Shown piece by piece: positions 40,301-52,012 of a DNA stretch of 64,000 bases. Origin of the DNA: Ophiocordyceps camponoti-saundersi (nom. inval.) (Eukaryota; Ascomycota; Sordariomycetes; Hypocreales; Ophiocordycipitaceae). The notes under the pieces were generated by a model. It was not told where the DNA came from, did no database searches, and saw only the letters and a program-made list of their open reading frames with translations. Location: assembly GCA_003339415.1 (NCBI GenBank), contig PDHQ01000011.1, forward strand, positions 359,876 through 423,875, given 5' to 3'. Both the position numbers and the translations under genes were made by a program. Positions within the stretch are counted from its first letter, which is position 1. Each line of letters starts with the position of its first letter.

Positions 40301-41688
40301 CTGATGAAGGCCGGAGCCGAGTACTGGAAAGGAGAATTTTTTTTCAGCAGAGAGGGGGGAGGGAAACTCACCAAGCCACGAAGCTTGAAATCCAGTGCTC
40401 GAAGAGACAATGTTAGCAAGGAAATGGGGGAGGGAAAACTCACCAAGCACTGACTTGAGCAACCAATGTTAACAAGGGGATGGGAGAGGGAATACTTACC
40501 TTTTCCCACCCGCCCTGCCCATTGACCAAGGTTGAAATCCAATGCTCGAAGAGACAATGTCAGTAAGGAGATGGGAGGGAAAACACTTACCAAAAGAAAA
40601 GCTGAAGTTGAGTCCGGTGGAAAATTGTCAGCACTGAGGCAAAGGGAGGGGAAGACTTACCAAAACCCACCCGCCCTGCCACAAGAGTCAAGTAGAGGAG
40701 AGTGTCAGCACAGAGACAGAGGATAGTGGAAACTCACCAAGCCCTCCCACCCTGCCACAAGAGGAAAAAAGCTGAAGTTGGGTCCAGTGGAAGATTGTCA
40801 GCACAGAGATAGAGAACAGAGGAGACTCACCAAGCCCGCCCGCCCTGCCACAAGAGGAGAGCCTTGTTCGATTCCGGTAGAGGAGAGTGTCAGCATAGAG
40901 GCAAAGGAAAGGGAAGACTTACCAAACCCACCCACCCTACCACAAGTGGATGATTGGAGAAGAGAGAAAGTCAGCGCAAGAGGAGAAGGAGGAAGACTCA
41001 CCAAACCCACCCGCCCTGCCACAAGTGGATGATTGGAGAAGAGAGAAAGTCAGTAAAAGAGGAGAAGAAGGAAGACTCACCAAACCCACCCGCCCTGCCA
41101 CAAGCGGAGGATCACTTGGAGGAGAGAGAAAGTCAGTAGAAGAGGAGAAAGAGGAAGACTCACCGAAGCCACCCACCCTGCCCACAAGAGCAAAGCTGAA
41201 GTTGAATCTCGAAGGAGAAAAAGGTCAGCAAGATTGAAGACTTACCAAGAAGCCCACCCGCCCTGCCACAAGAGAAATGCTAAAGCTTGGATTTTGGAGA
41301 AGAAAAAGAGAGTCAGCTCATAGACGGAGAAGATTGGAGACTTACCAAGCCCACCCGCCCTTCCACAAGAGAAAGCCGAAGCTGAAATTGAGAGAAGAAA
41401 AAAAAGAGTGTGGCCCACCCACCCTACCCACACGAGAAGACCTGTCAAAGAAGAGCGTCAGCGAGCTGGAGAGAGAGAAGAGGGAAGAGGTATTACTTCC
41501 CTGAAGAATCAAAACCCCCCACCCCCCCGGAGACAAGTTGAAAGTGTCAGCTTCTGTTCATGCACAAGGGAAGAGAAGACAAACCTTGGGAGAAGACGAC
41601 GCCAGCCCACCCCCGGAGACGAGTGAAAGGAGTCAGCAGCTGTTTGAGCAAAGGAAGAGGAGAAACAAACCTTGGAAAGAAAAAAAAA

Positions 41689-41719
41689 CCCCCCTCCCCC
41701 CCCCCCCCCCCCCCCTCCC
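41689..41719. repeat. Poly-C tract at the GC/AT boundary
   Basis: An almost pure C run preceded by an A-run marks the exact change from the array to AT-rich DNA. Confidence 0.85.
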
Positions 41720-43296
41720 TATATAGATTATTATCTTTAAGTTAAATTAAGCTCGACTATTTTACTATTTTAATATATTATCTTTTCTTTCTATTACCTA
41801 GCTATATAATACTTTTTCTTTTCCTACTATTATAAATTATTACGAATTATACGGATTACCCTATATTACTTAAAATTACTCGTATTTTCTACTTCTATAT
41901 CGAGGCGCTATTATTATCCTTTCCTACGTTAAAATTATTTTCCTAGGTATTATTAAAAGAGAAGAGCCGCTCCTTTTTTACTTACGGTTTTTTTACGATA
42001 TAATAATTCGTTTTACCTCTCTTCGGCTCTTACTAATATACTCCCTAACGCACCTTTCTTTACGGTAGCCCTGCTCCTTCGATACGTTCGTTAAAAATAA
42101 ATAAAGAAGACGCCGAAGTTATACTACTCGGCTATCTTCTTCTTTTCTGCCCGTTCGTTTCTTTATGCTTCCTCTTCCCTCTCGACCTTATCTTCCCCGA
42201 GATCTTATCCTTCCTATTCGTTTCCGTCTTCTTCTCTCCCTTCGCTTTTACTTTTTCTATCCGCCTATTCCTTTCGGCTTCCTCGGATCGACCTATCCGG
42301 CCGGATATCTTCGGACTTATAAGGAGTCCGCCTTTCTATCTAAGATAACGCTCTTTCCTTCTTAAGTATTTGATTAATTATAGAGATAGCGGCTATAGAG
42401 TGTAGGTAATAGCGTATAGCGTCCTTCTTCTTCTTTTCTTTCCCTGCCCTTTATTTCTCTTCTTCCTTTTCTAATTATTAGATCTTATAGTATCTTATCT
42501 TATCTTATCGTGAAATATAAACGCCTTTTATAGTTATTTTTAATCGATACTAATCTTATCGTTTTCTCTATTTAGATTTATAGCCCTATAAGGCTATAAT
42601 ACCCTTATCCCTTAGAAAAGGGTAAATAGACGCCTCTCTTAAACGGTTCGTTTTACTAGTATTTTTCTTCGTTTTTATAATAACGCCGCTAATTTACTCG
42701 TTTAAGTAACTTACGATATATTCACGTCCTAGTTTATCTAGATATAAACCCCCCTCCTCGCCCCCTTTCTTTTATATAAACTTATAAGTTTAATTCTTAA
42801 AAGCTATCTTACGCCGCTACTATTATTTAATTATAAAGAATAAGAAAATATCGAGAACGATATATTTTCTAAAATCCTAAACGCTCTTAGATAGATCGCG
42901 GATAACTTAGCCGCTAGGAACGAAGCTTATAATAACTCTCTTACTAACGTTACTTACTAGATACGACTACTTATATAAGCGTTTCTTAATATTGTTACGG
43001 AATTCCGATCCGCTATAAATTAGCTTCGCTCCCTTTATAAGCGCCTTAGTTATATAATATCCTAACTTAACCTCGTCGAATAACTATTAATACTAATTAG
43101 TAACGATAAAATAATAGGGCTCGAGGATAAACTTATAGTAGCTAATAGTCTGCCGCCCCGCGAATAAGGACGTACGGATATATCTATATACGACTTTAAC
43201 GAGGAGGAGCTAGACGAAAAGGAGATCTAAATCCTATAACTACCGGGGGGGGGGGATAAGTAGGTCTAAGGCTTATAACTAAATCGTGGAGGATTA

Positions 43297-43397
43297 GGGG
43301 GGGGGGGGGGGGGGGGGGAAAGTATTTTTTTTAGGGGGGGGTTAAAAGGGGGGGGGTTTTCTTAAAAAAAACGAAAAAAGAGGAAAANNNNNNNNNN
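43297..43397. other. Poly-G tract and 10-N assembly gap
   Basis: A G homopolymer of about 22 (43297-43318), further G runs, then ten N at 43388-43397. The gap length is probably nominal; sequence around it may be unreliable. Confidence 0.9.
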
Positions 43398-43461
43398 GTG
43401 CGTGGGGGGGGGTAGATCGTGGGGGGGGATCAGTGAGTGTCGGTGTGGGGGGGGAGGGGGG

Positions 43462-43950
43462 TTAATAGAGAGTCGGTTTTCTATATAAAAACGAGATAAG
43501 AGGTAAAAGGAAAGATAGGAACTATTTAACTAGTTATCGAGATTTTTAGGATAAGAATTTAAATTAGTAATTTATAATATAAAAGTATAAGGTTCGAAAT
43601 AAAGTTATAATTCCGTTTAGTAAAGTTTTTGCTATAAGTCCTCTCTAAGACTTAACTTATAATATACGACTTTTATAATAGCTATTAAGATAAGGTTAGA
43701 GGCTAATTACTTGCTTAATTTTTTTCTTCTCTTAAGGGAAACTAATCTATGCTATATACCTAATAATAGCCCCTATCCTATCTTAATCGCCTTTCGTGTC
43801 CTAATCTTTAGGAGCTCTTAAGAGAAGGAAGGGGCTAAGATACTATCTAATTAAACCCGGCATAAAACCTTAATAGCTTCCTAGCTAAAGTACGCGTATA
43901 TTTTTTTCCCCGGGCGTGTCCCTTACCGCCGCTAAACTACGCCGATATTC
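43462..43950 (+). repeat. Dispersed repeat family R1, copy A
   Basis: Shares the sequence from gtcggttttctatataaa through the gggaaactaa segment and on to ccgccgctaaact with copy D. Its left end is lost in the G-run/gap. Copies differ mainly by C/T and A/G exchanges. Confidence 0.7.
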
Positions 43951-44744
43951 GGTACTAATACTAAGGTAATATAAAGGAACTATTTAATATCCGCATTAAA
44001 GAGCGGATTACGTAGGACGTATATAATATTATTAATTATCTTTCCTATACCTTATAGCCGGTAAAGAGGCTGCTAGATAGCTTATAATAATCTTTACTAA
44101 GCTTTTACTTAATTATCTAAGCTATATTAGTTAACTAATAACTCTCGAAGTAACTTTTTATTCTAAGAAGTAGCTACTTTTTATTATAAGCCTTAATTTA
44201 TCTATAGCTAAAAAAGTTTATACGCTTCTTTAAGCTTAGTTGCCCGCGTCTGCGTCCGATAAGTATCGGCCTCCGGAGGGATATTCTTAAATATCTTCGA
44301 TAATTAAACCTAGGTATATAAGGCTTACCGCAAATAATAGTGCGGGCTTAGCGCTTATTAGGTTCCCGTCTTACTCTATTCTTTTTAAGAAGCTTAGAGA
44401 TAGGCACTTAATTACTATAGCTTATTATTTGCCTTTTTTAAGCGAACTCGCTACCGACTTCTGCTAATTACTTCTTCCCTTCTACTTCCTATTTACGTTG
44501 CTCTATCCCTTAAATATAAGTAATAAACTCTCTAGTATTCTTAGTAAGGAACCTCTTAAGCTATTCCTTATTCTTCGCCTAGCGTTAGCCTTTAAGTAAT
44601 ATCTCCTTTTTAATCGAGTCGGGCATAAAATCCCCGTCCTTCGAATTATTATTATTAAAATTGCTAAAGCTTATAAAAGTTAGTCCTTATACGTTAATAC
44701 CTTTAGTTATCCTTTATATATTTAGTATTAATTAAGTGCTTAAC

Positions 44745-45010
44745 CTCTTAAAACGAGTATTTAAATTATAAGCTTGCTATAAAAGTATAAGGATTATAGT
44801 AAAGCTATAATTCTATTTAGTAGAGTTTTTGCTAGAAGTCCTCTATAAGACTCGACTTATAATATATAACCTTAAGAATAGCTTAGAAGATAAGCTTAAG
44901 GGCTAATTCTTACTTTATTCCTCCGTCTTTCGAGGGAAACTAAACTATATTATATACTTTATAATAACCCTTATACTATCTTAGGCGACTTTTACGGGAA
45001 TAAATAAACA
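44745..45010 (+). repeat. Dispersed repeat family R1, copy B (partial)
   Basis: Holds only the central part (atttaaatt... to aataacccttatactatctta). Confidence 0.65.
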
Positions 45011-45169
45011 TACCCGCATACCGTAGCTAAGGAAAAAGAAGAAGAGAAAGGGAAAAGGGTGTAGAAAAAGGGGCAGTTCTAAGTTATTCCTAGTAATTTA
45101 AAGAGCGTAGATTTTATAGGGCTAAGGAAAGAAGGGGTCCGTAGCAGGTAGCTTTACCTAGTTTTGCGG

Positions 45170-45700
45170 GGGGGGGGACACCCTAAGCGAGCGTAGTAGA
45201 TACCTAAGGGGGCGTAACTTTTTAGGTGACCGGGGTCTTTAACTAATATAAGGGGGGGTCTCTAGCTATAGGGGGAAAAACTAGATAGTAATTCCTTATA
45301 AGGAGAAAGACTAGAAGTCGGTTTCTTATATAAAGATAAGAGAAGAGGGAGAAAAAAAAGTAAGAATTATTTAATTAAATTATAAAGGCTTTAAAATAAG
45401 TGTTTAAATTAGTAATTTATAGTATAAAAGTGTAAGGTTTAAAGTAAAGTTATAATTCCGTTTAGTAGAGTTTTTACTATAAGTCCTCTCTAAAACTTAA
45501 CTTACGATATACGGTTTTTATAATAGCTATAAAGATAAGGTTAGGGGCTAATTGCTTGCTTAATTCCTCCCTCTTTCGAGGGAAACTAACCTATACTATA
45601 TACTTATTAATAACCCCTACTTCGTCTTAACTACCTTTTATATCTTAATCTATATAAGCTCTTAGAAGAAGAAACGTGTTAAGGGACTATTTAACTAAAC
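45170..45700 (+). repeat. Dispersed repeat family R1, copy C
   Basis: Begins with accctaagcgagcgtagtag, continues through ctagctataggggg and the common core. Its right end runs into R2; about 80 bp similar to its right end recur at 46,030-46,110, as if R2 had inserted into R1-type sequence. Confidence 0.65.
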
Positions 45701-45714
45701 CCTGCTTAGAATCA

Positions 45715-46030
45715 CTATATTTATCGAGGCTGCCTTCGCTATATAATAAGTAGGAAATTAACCCCTTCTTATACGTATAAATCTAATCTTCCTAGGATCT
45801 GTAAGTCCTTTAACCCCTTTCTAGCTAAGTAATACTAATTAATTAAATTCGTTAGATTAGGCAAGCTAGTTTAAATAACCCTTTTAACGCCTGTAACCCT
45901 AACTTACTTATACGGTTTATAGGGCCCGGCAGACCTATACGGACCTAATAGCCCTGCTACCTTAAGACTGTCTTCTCTGCGAGGGATATGTGTCTATAAG
46001 CAGGGGTGCCTGTTACTCCCGCTAAATAAC
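45715..46030 (-). repeat. Dispersed repeat family R2, inverted copy
   Basis: Reverse complement of about 54,985-55,340 (shared cgggagtaac...cctgc, ccctcgcagagaagac, gtccgtatagg...ctgc). Less RIP-affected than its surroundings: several CA and TG survive. Confidence 0.65.
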
Positions 46031-47161
46031 TTTTATAATCCTAATCCTTAGGAGCTCCTAGGATAAAGAAAAAGATAGAAAACTATTTAATTAAATCCTA
46101 TATAATAGTAATATTATATTCTAGTTTTACGTTTATTTCCTCTAGGTATATCTATTACTGCTATTAACGTATCCTAACGCCTAATACGTAGTAAGCAGAT
46201 AACGTGCGCGTACCGCGTAAGTATAACTAAGTCTCTTACTATTACTTAGTAACTCGGGCATAGCCCGGATAAAATACTTCGCCGCCCTAGGAAAAAAGGA
46301 AAATCCGGACTTAGCTAGGCACAAATTAAAATAATATATAAAAAAAAATATATATACCTTTCTCTTTTTCTTTCTTTCCTTTCCTATATACTACCCTTCT
46401 TAATAGTAATAATTTAATATCTCTCCGCGTTCTCGTATATTATTATCTTACTAGCCTTTTTATATTAGTATATTACTCTTATTCTTACTATACTATTATA
46501 TCGGACGCGCTCGCGACGCTTATATTATTAAACCGCGCTAATAGTAAGTAAACTACGTAGGATAATAGTAATAATAAGGATACCGCCTTATTAGTTAATC
46601 TCTAGTGCCTATATACGCCCCGGCTTAATAACTTAATAAATAATAGCTTAGATTGCGTTCGGGGTCGCTGCGCGGCGTAGGATATGCTTCTACGGATAGC
46701 ACCTATTTACCGCCCACGCTCGCCTTCGGCCGGCTGTCCGCAACTTATAGGTAATAAGTCGAGATAATACTATTTTTACCGAGTCTCCCTAATAAGAAGG
46801 TCTTTTACCGCTAGGATTATAATAATATACCTTAACCTTAAGAAGTTCTACGCTAGGTCTCTATAATTTAAGATTAAGAGGAGGATATAGATAAAGATAA
46901 GCCCCTCGAGCCCGCAGTATATAATATAACCGGTAATATATCTTAATTATAGGAAACGCCTAAAAACGCGTTTTCCGGGTTTTTTAATTAATTTAGTGTT
47001 TAAGAACGGGATATAGGTTATCCTAGCGCCGACCCCTTAAATTTACTAGTTAAAGAGGCGGAATTAGCCTCCTATATACCTATAACCCCTAACTCCTTAG
47101 ATTTTATAGGGAATTTAGCTATTCTATTTAGCTAAGCCTTAGCAGATAAGCTTTATTTAGA

Positions 47162-48058
47162 CTATTTGCCGGAGCCCGCTTTTATATATAAAAGATTATC
47201 CCTTCGATTAAGGTCCACGAGGCTCCTCCTCCTTATACGACTCCTAGCGCGACCCCGACTCTTAGGACGATCCCGTACGAAGCGAAGGAAACTCCGGATC
47301 CCTTTATAGCTCTCGTAATTATCCTAAAAAGCCCGGCCTTCGTCTTTCCTCCCGTACGACTAATTTATAACGGTCTAATCACCCCTAAGAAAGTAATTAT
47401 ATTTAGTAAAGGTTAGCGAAAGGACTAGTATTACTTAGGCTAACTGTACGATATCCTGCACGATAAAGCTAAGCTTTTTATATCGTACTACTAAAGGATT
47501 AGCATTACCGAGGACTAGTACTATGCTGTCTTTCCGGACGTCCTTATAGGTTCCGCGTAATCGTACTACCTCTACTATATAGGACCCGAGAAGAGGTAGG
47601 ACGAGATCTAAAAGATGCTTAATTCGCACTTTAATACGGCTACGAATTACACGCAGTACTAGGTTAACTAGACCGGTATAACGTTCCCTTCCGTATAAAG
47701 GAAGTTCCCGGATAAGACGATACTAAAAGTCCTCGAGGAACTAATCGAGAAAATGCAACTTATATAACGCGCACTCGGCGAAGGGGAAACTTAGCTATAC
47801 GCTACGATAACTAGGGCCTGCCGTAGCGTGCCGGAACTTGAGCCGGCACTTCTCTCTACGAAGCCCTTATACGAAGAGTTTTTCTCTATTCTTTATATAT
47901 CGCTTTAGATCGCTCTTAACCGTAAGAAACCGATAGATTAATTCTTTATTAATCGACGCTATTATACGAATTCCCTATATTCGAATTCTCCCCGGCTATA
48001 GTAGGGGCAGATTTACGTCTAGACTATAAGTCTAGGACTAGAAAATTAGTTTTTATAA
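47162..48058 (+). pseudogene. RIP-broken retroelement Gag-like frame
   Basis: One frame stays readable for about 300 codons; about 19 in-frame stops are all TAG or TAA, none TGA, exactly what RIP produces from TGG, CAG and CAA. The readable text has the flavour of a fungal LTR-element Gag: Pro/Thr-rich N-part, then an acidic/aromatic middle (47,520-47,650), EELIEKMQL, LEPALLSTKPLYEEF and FFINRRYYTN. Family is not certain; no reverse transcriptase or integrase was identified nearby. Confidence 0.5.
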
Positions 48059-48140
48059 TATAATATATAAATTATCTTATCAACTAAGTATATTTTGTTA
48101 CCTCTTCTTATCTCCTATATTATATATAATAACCTACGTG

Positions 48141-48680
48141 ACTGCCCTCCTTGTCCCCTAAGGGATAAACCCGTTAACTGCTTTTCTTATCCCTTAAGGG
48201 ACAAACCCGTTAACTGCTCTTCTTATCCCTTAGGGGACAAACTTATTAACTGCTCTTCTTATCCCCTAAGGGATAAACCCGTTAACTGCTCTTCTTATCC
48301 CCTAGGGGATAAACCTGTTAACTGCTCTTCTTGTCCCCTAGGGGACAAAGGACAAACTTGTTAACTGCTCTTTTTATCCCTTAAGGGACAAACCCGTTAA
48401 CTGCTCTCCTTATCCCCTAAGGGATAAACCTATTAACTGCTCTTCTTATCCCTTAAGGGATAAACCTATTAACTGCTCTTCTTATCCCCTAAGGGATAAA
48501 CTTATTAACTGCTCTTCTTATCCCCTAAGGGATAAACCTATTAACTGCTCTTCTTATCCCCTAAAAGATAAACCCGTTAACTGCTCTTCTTATCCCCTAA
48601 GGGATAAACTTATTAACTGCTCTTCTTATCCCTTAGGGGATAAACCCGTTAACTGCTCTCCTTATCCCTTAGGGGATAAA
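48141..48680. repeat. 36-bp palindromic satellite
   Basis: About 15 head-to-tail units of 36 bp. Each contains an 18-bp palindrome, TTATCCCCTAGGGGATAA or TTATCCCTTAAGGGATAA or mixed forms, and a spacer ac(c/t)(c/t)(g/a)ttaactgctcttc. The period is 12 codons, so a frame reads as a repeated peptide, but it has no ATG and no context as a gene. Confidence 0.9.
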
Positions 48681-51600
48681 TACCTATTATCTCGGGTATA
48701 TCGTCGTCGTTCTGCACGGTATAGTTAATCTCCTTATCCTTTCGTACCTATATCGACGAAATATAGGACTCGACTCCCGCTTCTTAGACTAAGATACGGA
48801 TAAGACGCGTCTCTTTAGTCTGCCTAAAGCGCTGCACGCGATAGTTAGCTTACTTCTCTCTAGTTATCTTCTACGGGACTAACCCGTTAACTGCCTTTCT
48901 TATCCCCTAGGGGATAAACTTATTAACTGCTTTTCTTATCCCCTAGGGGATAAACTTATTAACTGCTCTTCTTATCCCTTAAGGGATAAACTTATTAACT
49001 ACTTTTCTTATCCTTTAGGGGATAAACTTATTAACTACTCTTCTTATCCTTTAGGGGATAAACTTATTAACTGCTTTTCTTATCCCCTAAGAGATAAACC
49101 TATTAACTACTCTCCTTATCCCTTACGGGATAAATACTTATTATCTCGGGTATATTATTATCGTCCTATACGGTATAGTTAATCTCTTTATTTTTTCGTA
49201 CTTACGTCGATAAAATATAGGACTTAACTCCCGCTCCTCGGACTAAGATACGGATAAGACGCGTCTCTTTAGTCTGCCCGAAGCGCTATATATAATAGTT
49301 AGCTTACTTCTCTCTAGTTATCTTCTACGGGACTAACCCGTTAACTCCTCTTCTTATCCCTTAAGGGATAAACTTATTAACTACTCTCCTTATCCCTTAG
49401 GGGATAAATACTTATTATCTCGGGTATATCGTTATTATCTTATATAGTATAGTTAATCTCCTTATCTTTTCGTACTTATATTAACGAAATATAGGACTTA
49501 ACTCCCGCTCCTTAAACTAAGATACGGATAAGACGCGTCTTTTTAATTTACCCGAAGCGCTGCACGCGATAGTTAGCTTACTTCTCTCTAGTTATCTTCT
49601 ACGGGACTAACTTATTAACTGCTCTTCTTATCCCCTAAGGGATAAACTTATTAACTACTCTCTTTATCCCCTAGGGGATAAATACTTATCGTCTCGGGTA
49701 TATTATTATCGTTTTATATAATATAGTTAATCTCCTTATCTTTTCGTACCTACGTCGATAAAATATAGAACTTAACTCCCGCTCCTCGGACTAAGATACG
49801 GATAAGATATATCTCTTTAGTCTGCCCGAAGCGTTATATACGATAGTTAGCTTACTTCTCTCTAGTTATCTTTTACGGGACTAACTTATTAACTGCTTTT
49901 CTTATCCCTTAAGGGATAAACTTATTAACTGCTCTCCTTATCCTTTAGGGGATAAATACCTATTATCTTAGGTATATCGTTATCGTCCTATATAGTATAG
50001 TTAATCTCCTTATCTTTTCGTACCTATATTAACGAAATATAAGACTTAACTCCCGCTCCTTAGACTAAGATACGGATAAGACGCGTCTCTTTAGTCTACT
50101 TAAAGCGCTGCACGCGATAGTTAGCTTACTTCTCTCTAGTTATCTTCTACGGGACTAACCTATTAACTGCCTTTCTTATCTCTTAAGGGATAAACTTATT
50201 AACTACTCTTCTTATCCCTTAAGGGATAAACTTATTAACTGCTCTTCTTATCCCTTAGGGGATAAACTTATTAACTACTTTTCTTATCCCCTAAGGGATA
50301 AACTTATTAACTACTTTTCTTATCCCCTAAGGGATAAACTTATTAACTACTCTTTTTATCCCCTAAGGGATAAACCTATTAACTGCTCTCCTTATCCCTT
50401 ATAGGATAAATACTTATCGTCTTAAGTATATTATTATTATCTTATACGGTATAGTTAATCTTCTTATCTTTTTGCACTTATATTAATAAAATATAAAACT
50501 TAACTCCCGCTCCTTAAACTAAGATACGGATAAGATATATCTTTTTAGTTTGCCCGAAGCGCTATATACGATAGTTAGCTTACTTCTCTCTAGTTATCTT
50601 TTATAAAACTAACTTATTAACTCCTTTTCTTATCCCCTAAGGGATAAACTTATTAATTACTCTCCTTATCCCCTAGGGGATAAATACTTATTATCTCGGG
50701 TATATCGTCGTTATCCTATATAGTATAGTTAATCTCCTTATCTTTTCGCACTTACGTTAACGAAATATAAGACTTAACTCCTGCTCCTCGGACTAAGATA
50801 CGGATAAGATATATCTTTTTAGTTTGCCCGAAGCGCTATACGCGATAGTTAGCTTATTTCTCTCTAGTTATCTTCTATAAGATTAACCCGTTAACTACTC
50901 TTCTTATCCCCTAGGAGATAAACTTATTAACTGCTCTCCTTATCCTTTAGGGGATAAATACCTATCGTCTTAGGTATATCGTCGTTATCCTATACGGTAT
51001 AGTTAATCTCCTTATCTTTTCGTACTTATATTAACGAAATATAAGACTTAACTTCCGCTCCTTAGACTAAGATATAGATAAAATACGTTTTTTTAATCTG
51101 CCCGAAGCGCTATATACGATAGTTAGCTTACTTCTCTCTAGTTATCTTTTACGGGACTAACTTATTAACTGCCTTTCTTATCCCTTAGGGGATAAACTTA
51201 TTAACTACTCTTCTTATCCTTTAGGGGATAAACTTATTAACTACTTTTCTTATCCCTTAAGGGATAAACTTATTAACTACTCTTTTTATCCCCTAAGGGA
51301 TAAACTTATTAACTACTCTTCTTATCCCTTAAGGGATAAACTTATTAATTACTCTTCTTATCCCCTAAAAGATAAACTTATTAACTACTCTTCTTATCCC
51401 TTAGGGGATAAACTTATTAACTGCTCTTCTTATCCCTTAAGGGATAAACTTATTAACTGCTCTCCTTATCCCTTACGGGATAAATACCTATTATCTCGGG
51501 TATATTATTATTATCCTATATAGTATAGTTAATCTCCTTATCTTTTCGTACCTACGTTAATAAAATATAAGACTCGATTTCCGCTTCTTAAACTAAAATA

Positions 51601-51860
51601 CGGATAAGACGCGTCTCTTTTATCTACCCGAAGCGCTATACGCTACCCTTCTTATCCTTAAAAGATAAACCTATTAACTCCTTTTCTTATCCCCTAGGGG
51701 ATAAATACCTATTATCTCCGGTATATAGTTATTATCTTATATAGTATAGTTAATCTCCTTATCCTTTTATACTTACGTTAACGAAATATAGGACTCGACT
51801 TCCGCTCCTTAAACTAAGATATAGACGAGACGCGTCTTTTTAGTCTACTTAAAGCGCTAT
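48681..51860. repeat. Higher-order repeat: about 205-bp blocks alternating with 36-bp satellite
   Basis: Ten blocks beginning gataaatac(c/t)tat start near 48,681; 49,133; 49,404; 49,679; 49,947; 50,406; 50,681; 50,955; 51,483; 51,703 and end at gggactaac; the last two are truncated. Between blocks lie one to nine 36-bp units. Block one keeps most CA/TG (for example ctgcacggt), the others have TA there. Confidence 0.88.
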
Positions 51861-52012
51861 ACGCTTCTCTTTCGTCTATCCGAAATACTATACGCGTCTC
51901 TTTCGTCTATCTAAAACGCTATACGCGTCTTTTTCGTCTGCCCGAAATGCTATACGCGTCTTTTTTATCTTTCCGAAATACTATACGTATCTCTTTCCTC
52001 TGCCTAAAATAC
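51858..52012. repeat. 31-bp tandem repeat, five copies
   Basis: Exactly five 31-bp units beginning tatacgc (51858, 51889, 51920, 51951, 51982) with mostly transition differences; directly adjoins the higher-order array. Confidence 0.88.

Larger units (their letters stand above)
39687..41671 (-). repeat. Micro-exon-like array: about 22 intron-like modules in tandem
   Basis: On the minus strand a donor recurs about every 85 bp. First bases of donors (plus coordinates): 41,345; 41,245; 41,163; 41,080; 41,001; 40,922; 40,830; 40,737; 40,660; 40,590; 40,499; 40,443; 40,371; 40,278; 40,188; 40,096; 39,999; 39,905; 39,812; 39,730. Eight are GTAAGT, eight GTGAGT, two GTAAGC, one GCAAGT, one GTGACT. 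CTGAC or CTAAC follows in 18 of 20, then a pyrimidine-rich run to CAG or TAG. GTTTGT donors at 41,670 and 41,584 and GTAATA at 41,496 probably extend the series. Segments between acceptor and next donor are 14-50 nt, many of the form GGGTGGGTGGG. No start or stop of a gene can be fixed. Confidence 0.75.

Noticed and set aside
45885..45905. Telomere-like taaccctaac
   Set aside because: A single occurrence without tandem TTAGGG repeats; does not mark a chromosome end.
48095..48364. Open frame with a 12-residue repeated peptide
   Set aside because: Produced by the 36-bp satellite period; starts with TTG, lies in RIP DNA, no promoter context.
48141..51860. CRISPR-like appearance (palindromic 36-bp repeats)
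   Set aside because: Eukaryotic context, no unique spacers, repeats are head-to-tail and mutated by transitions; no cas-like genes.
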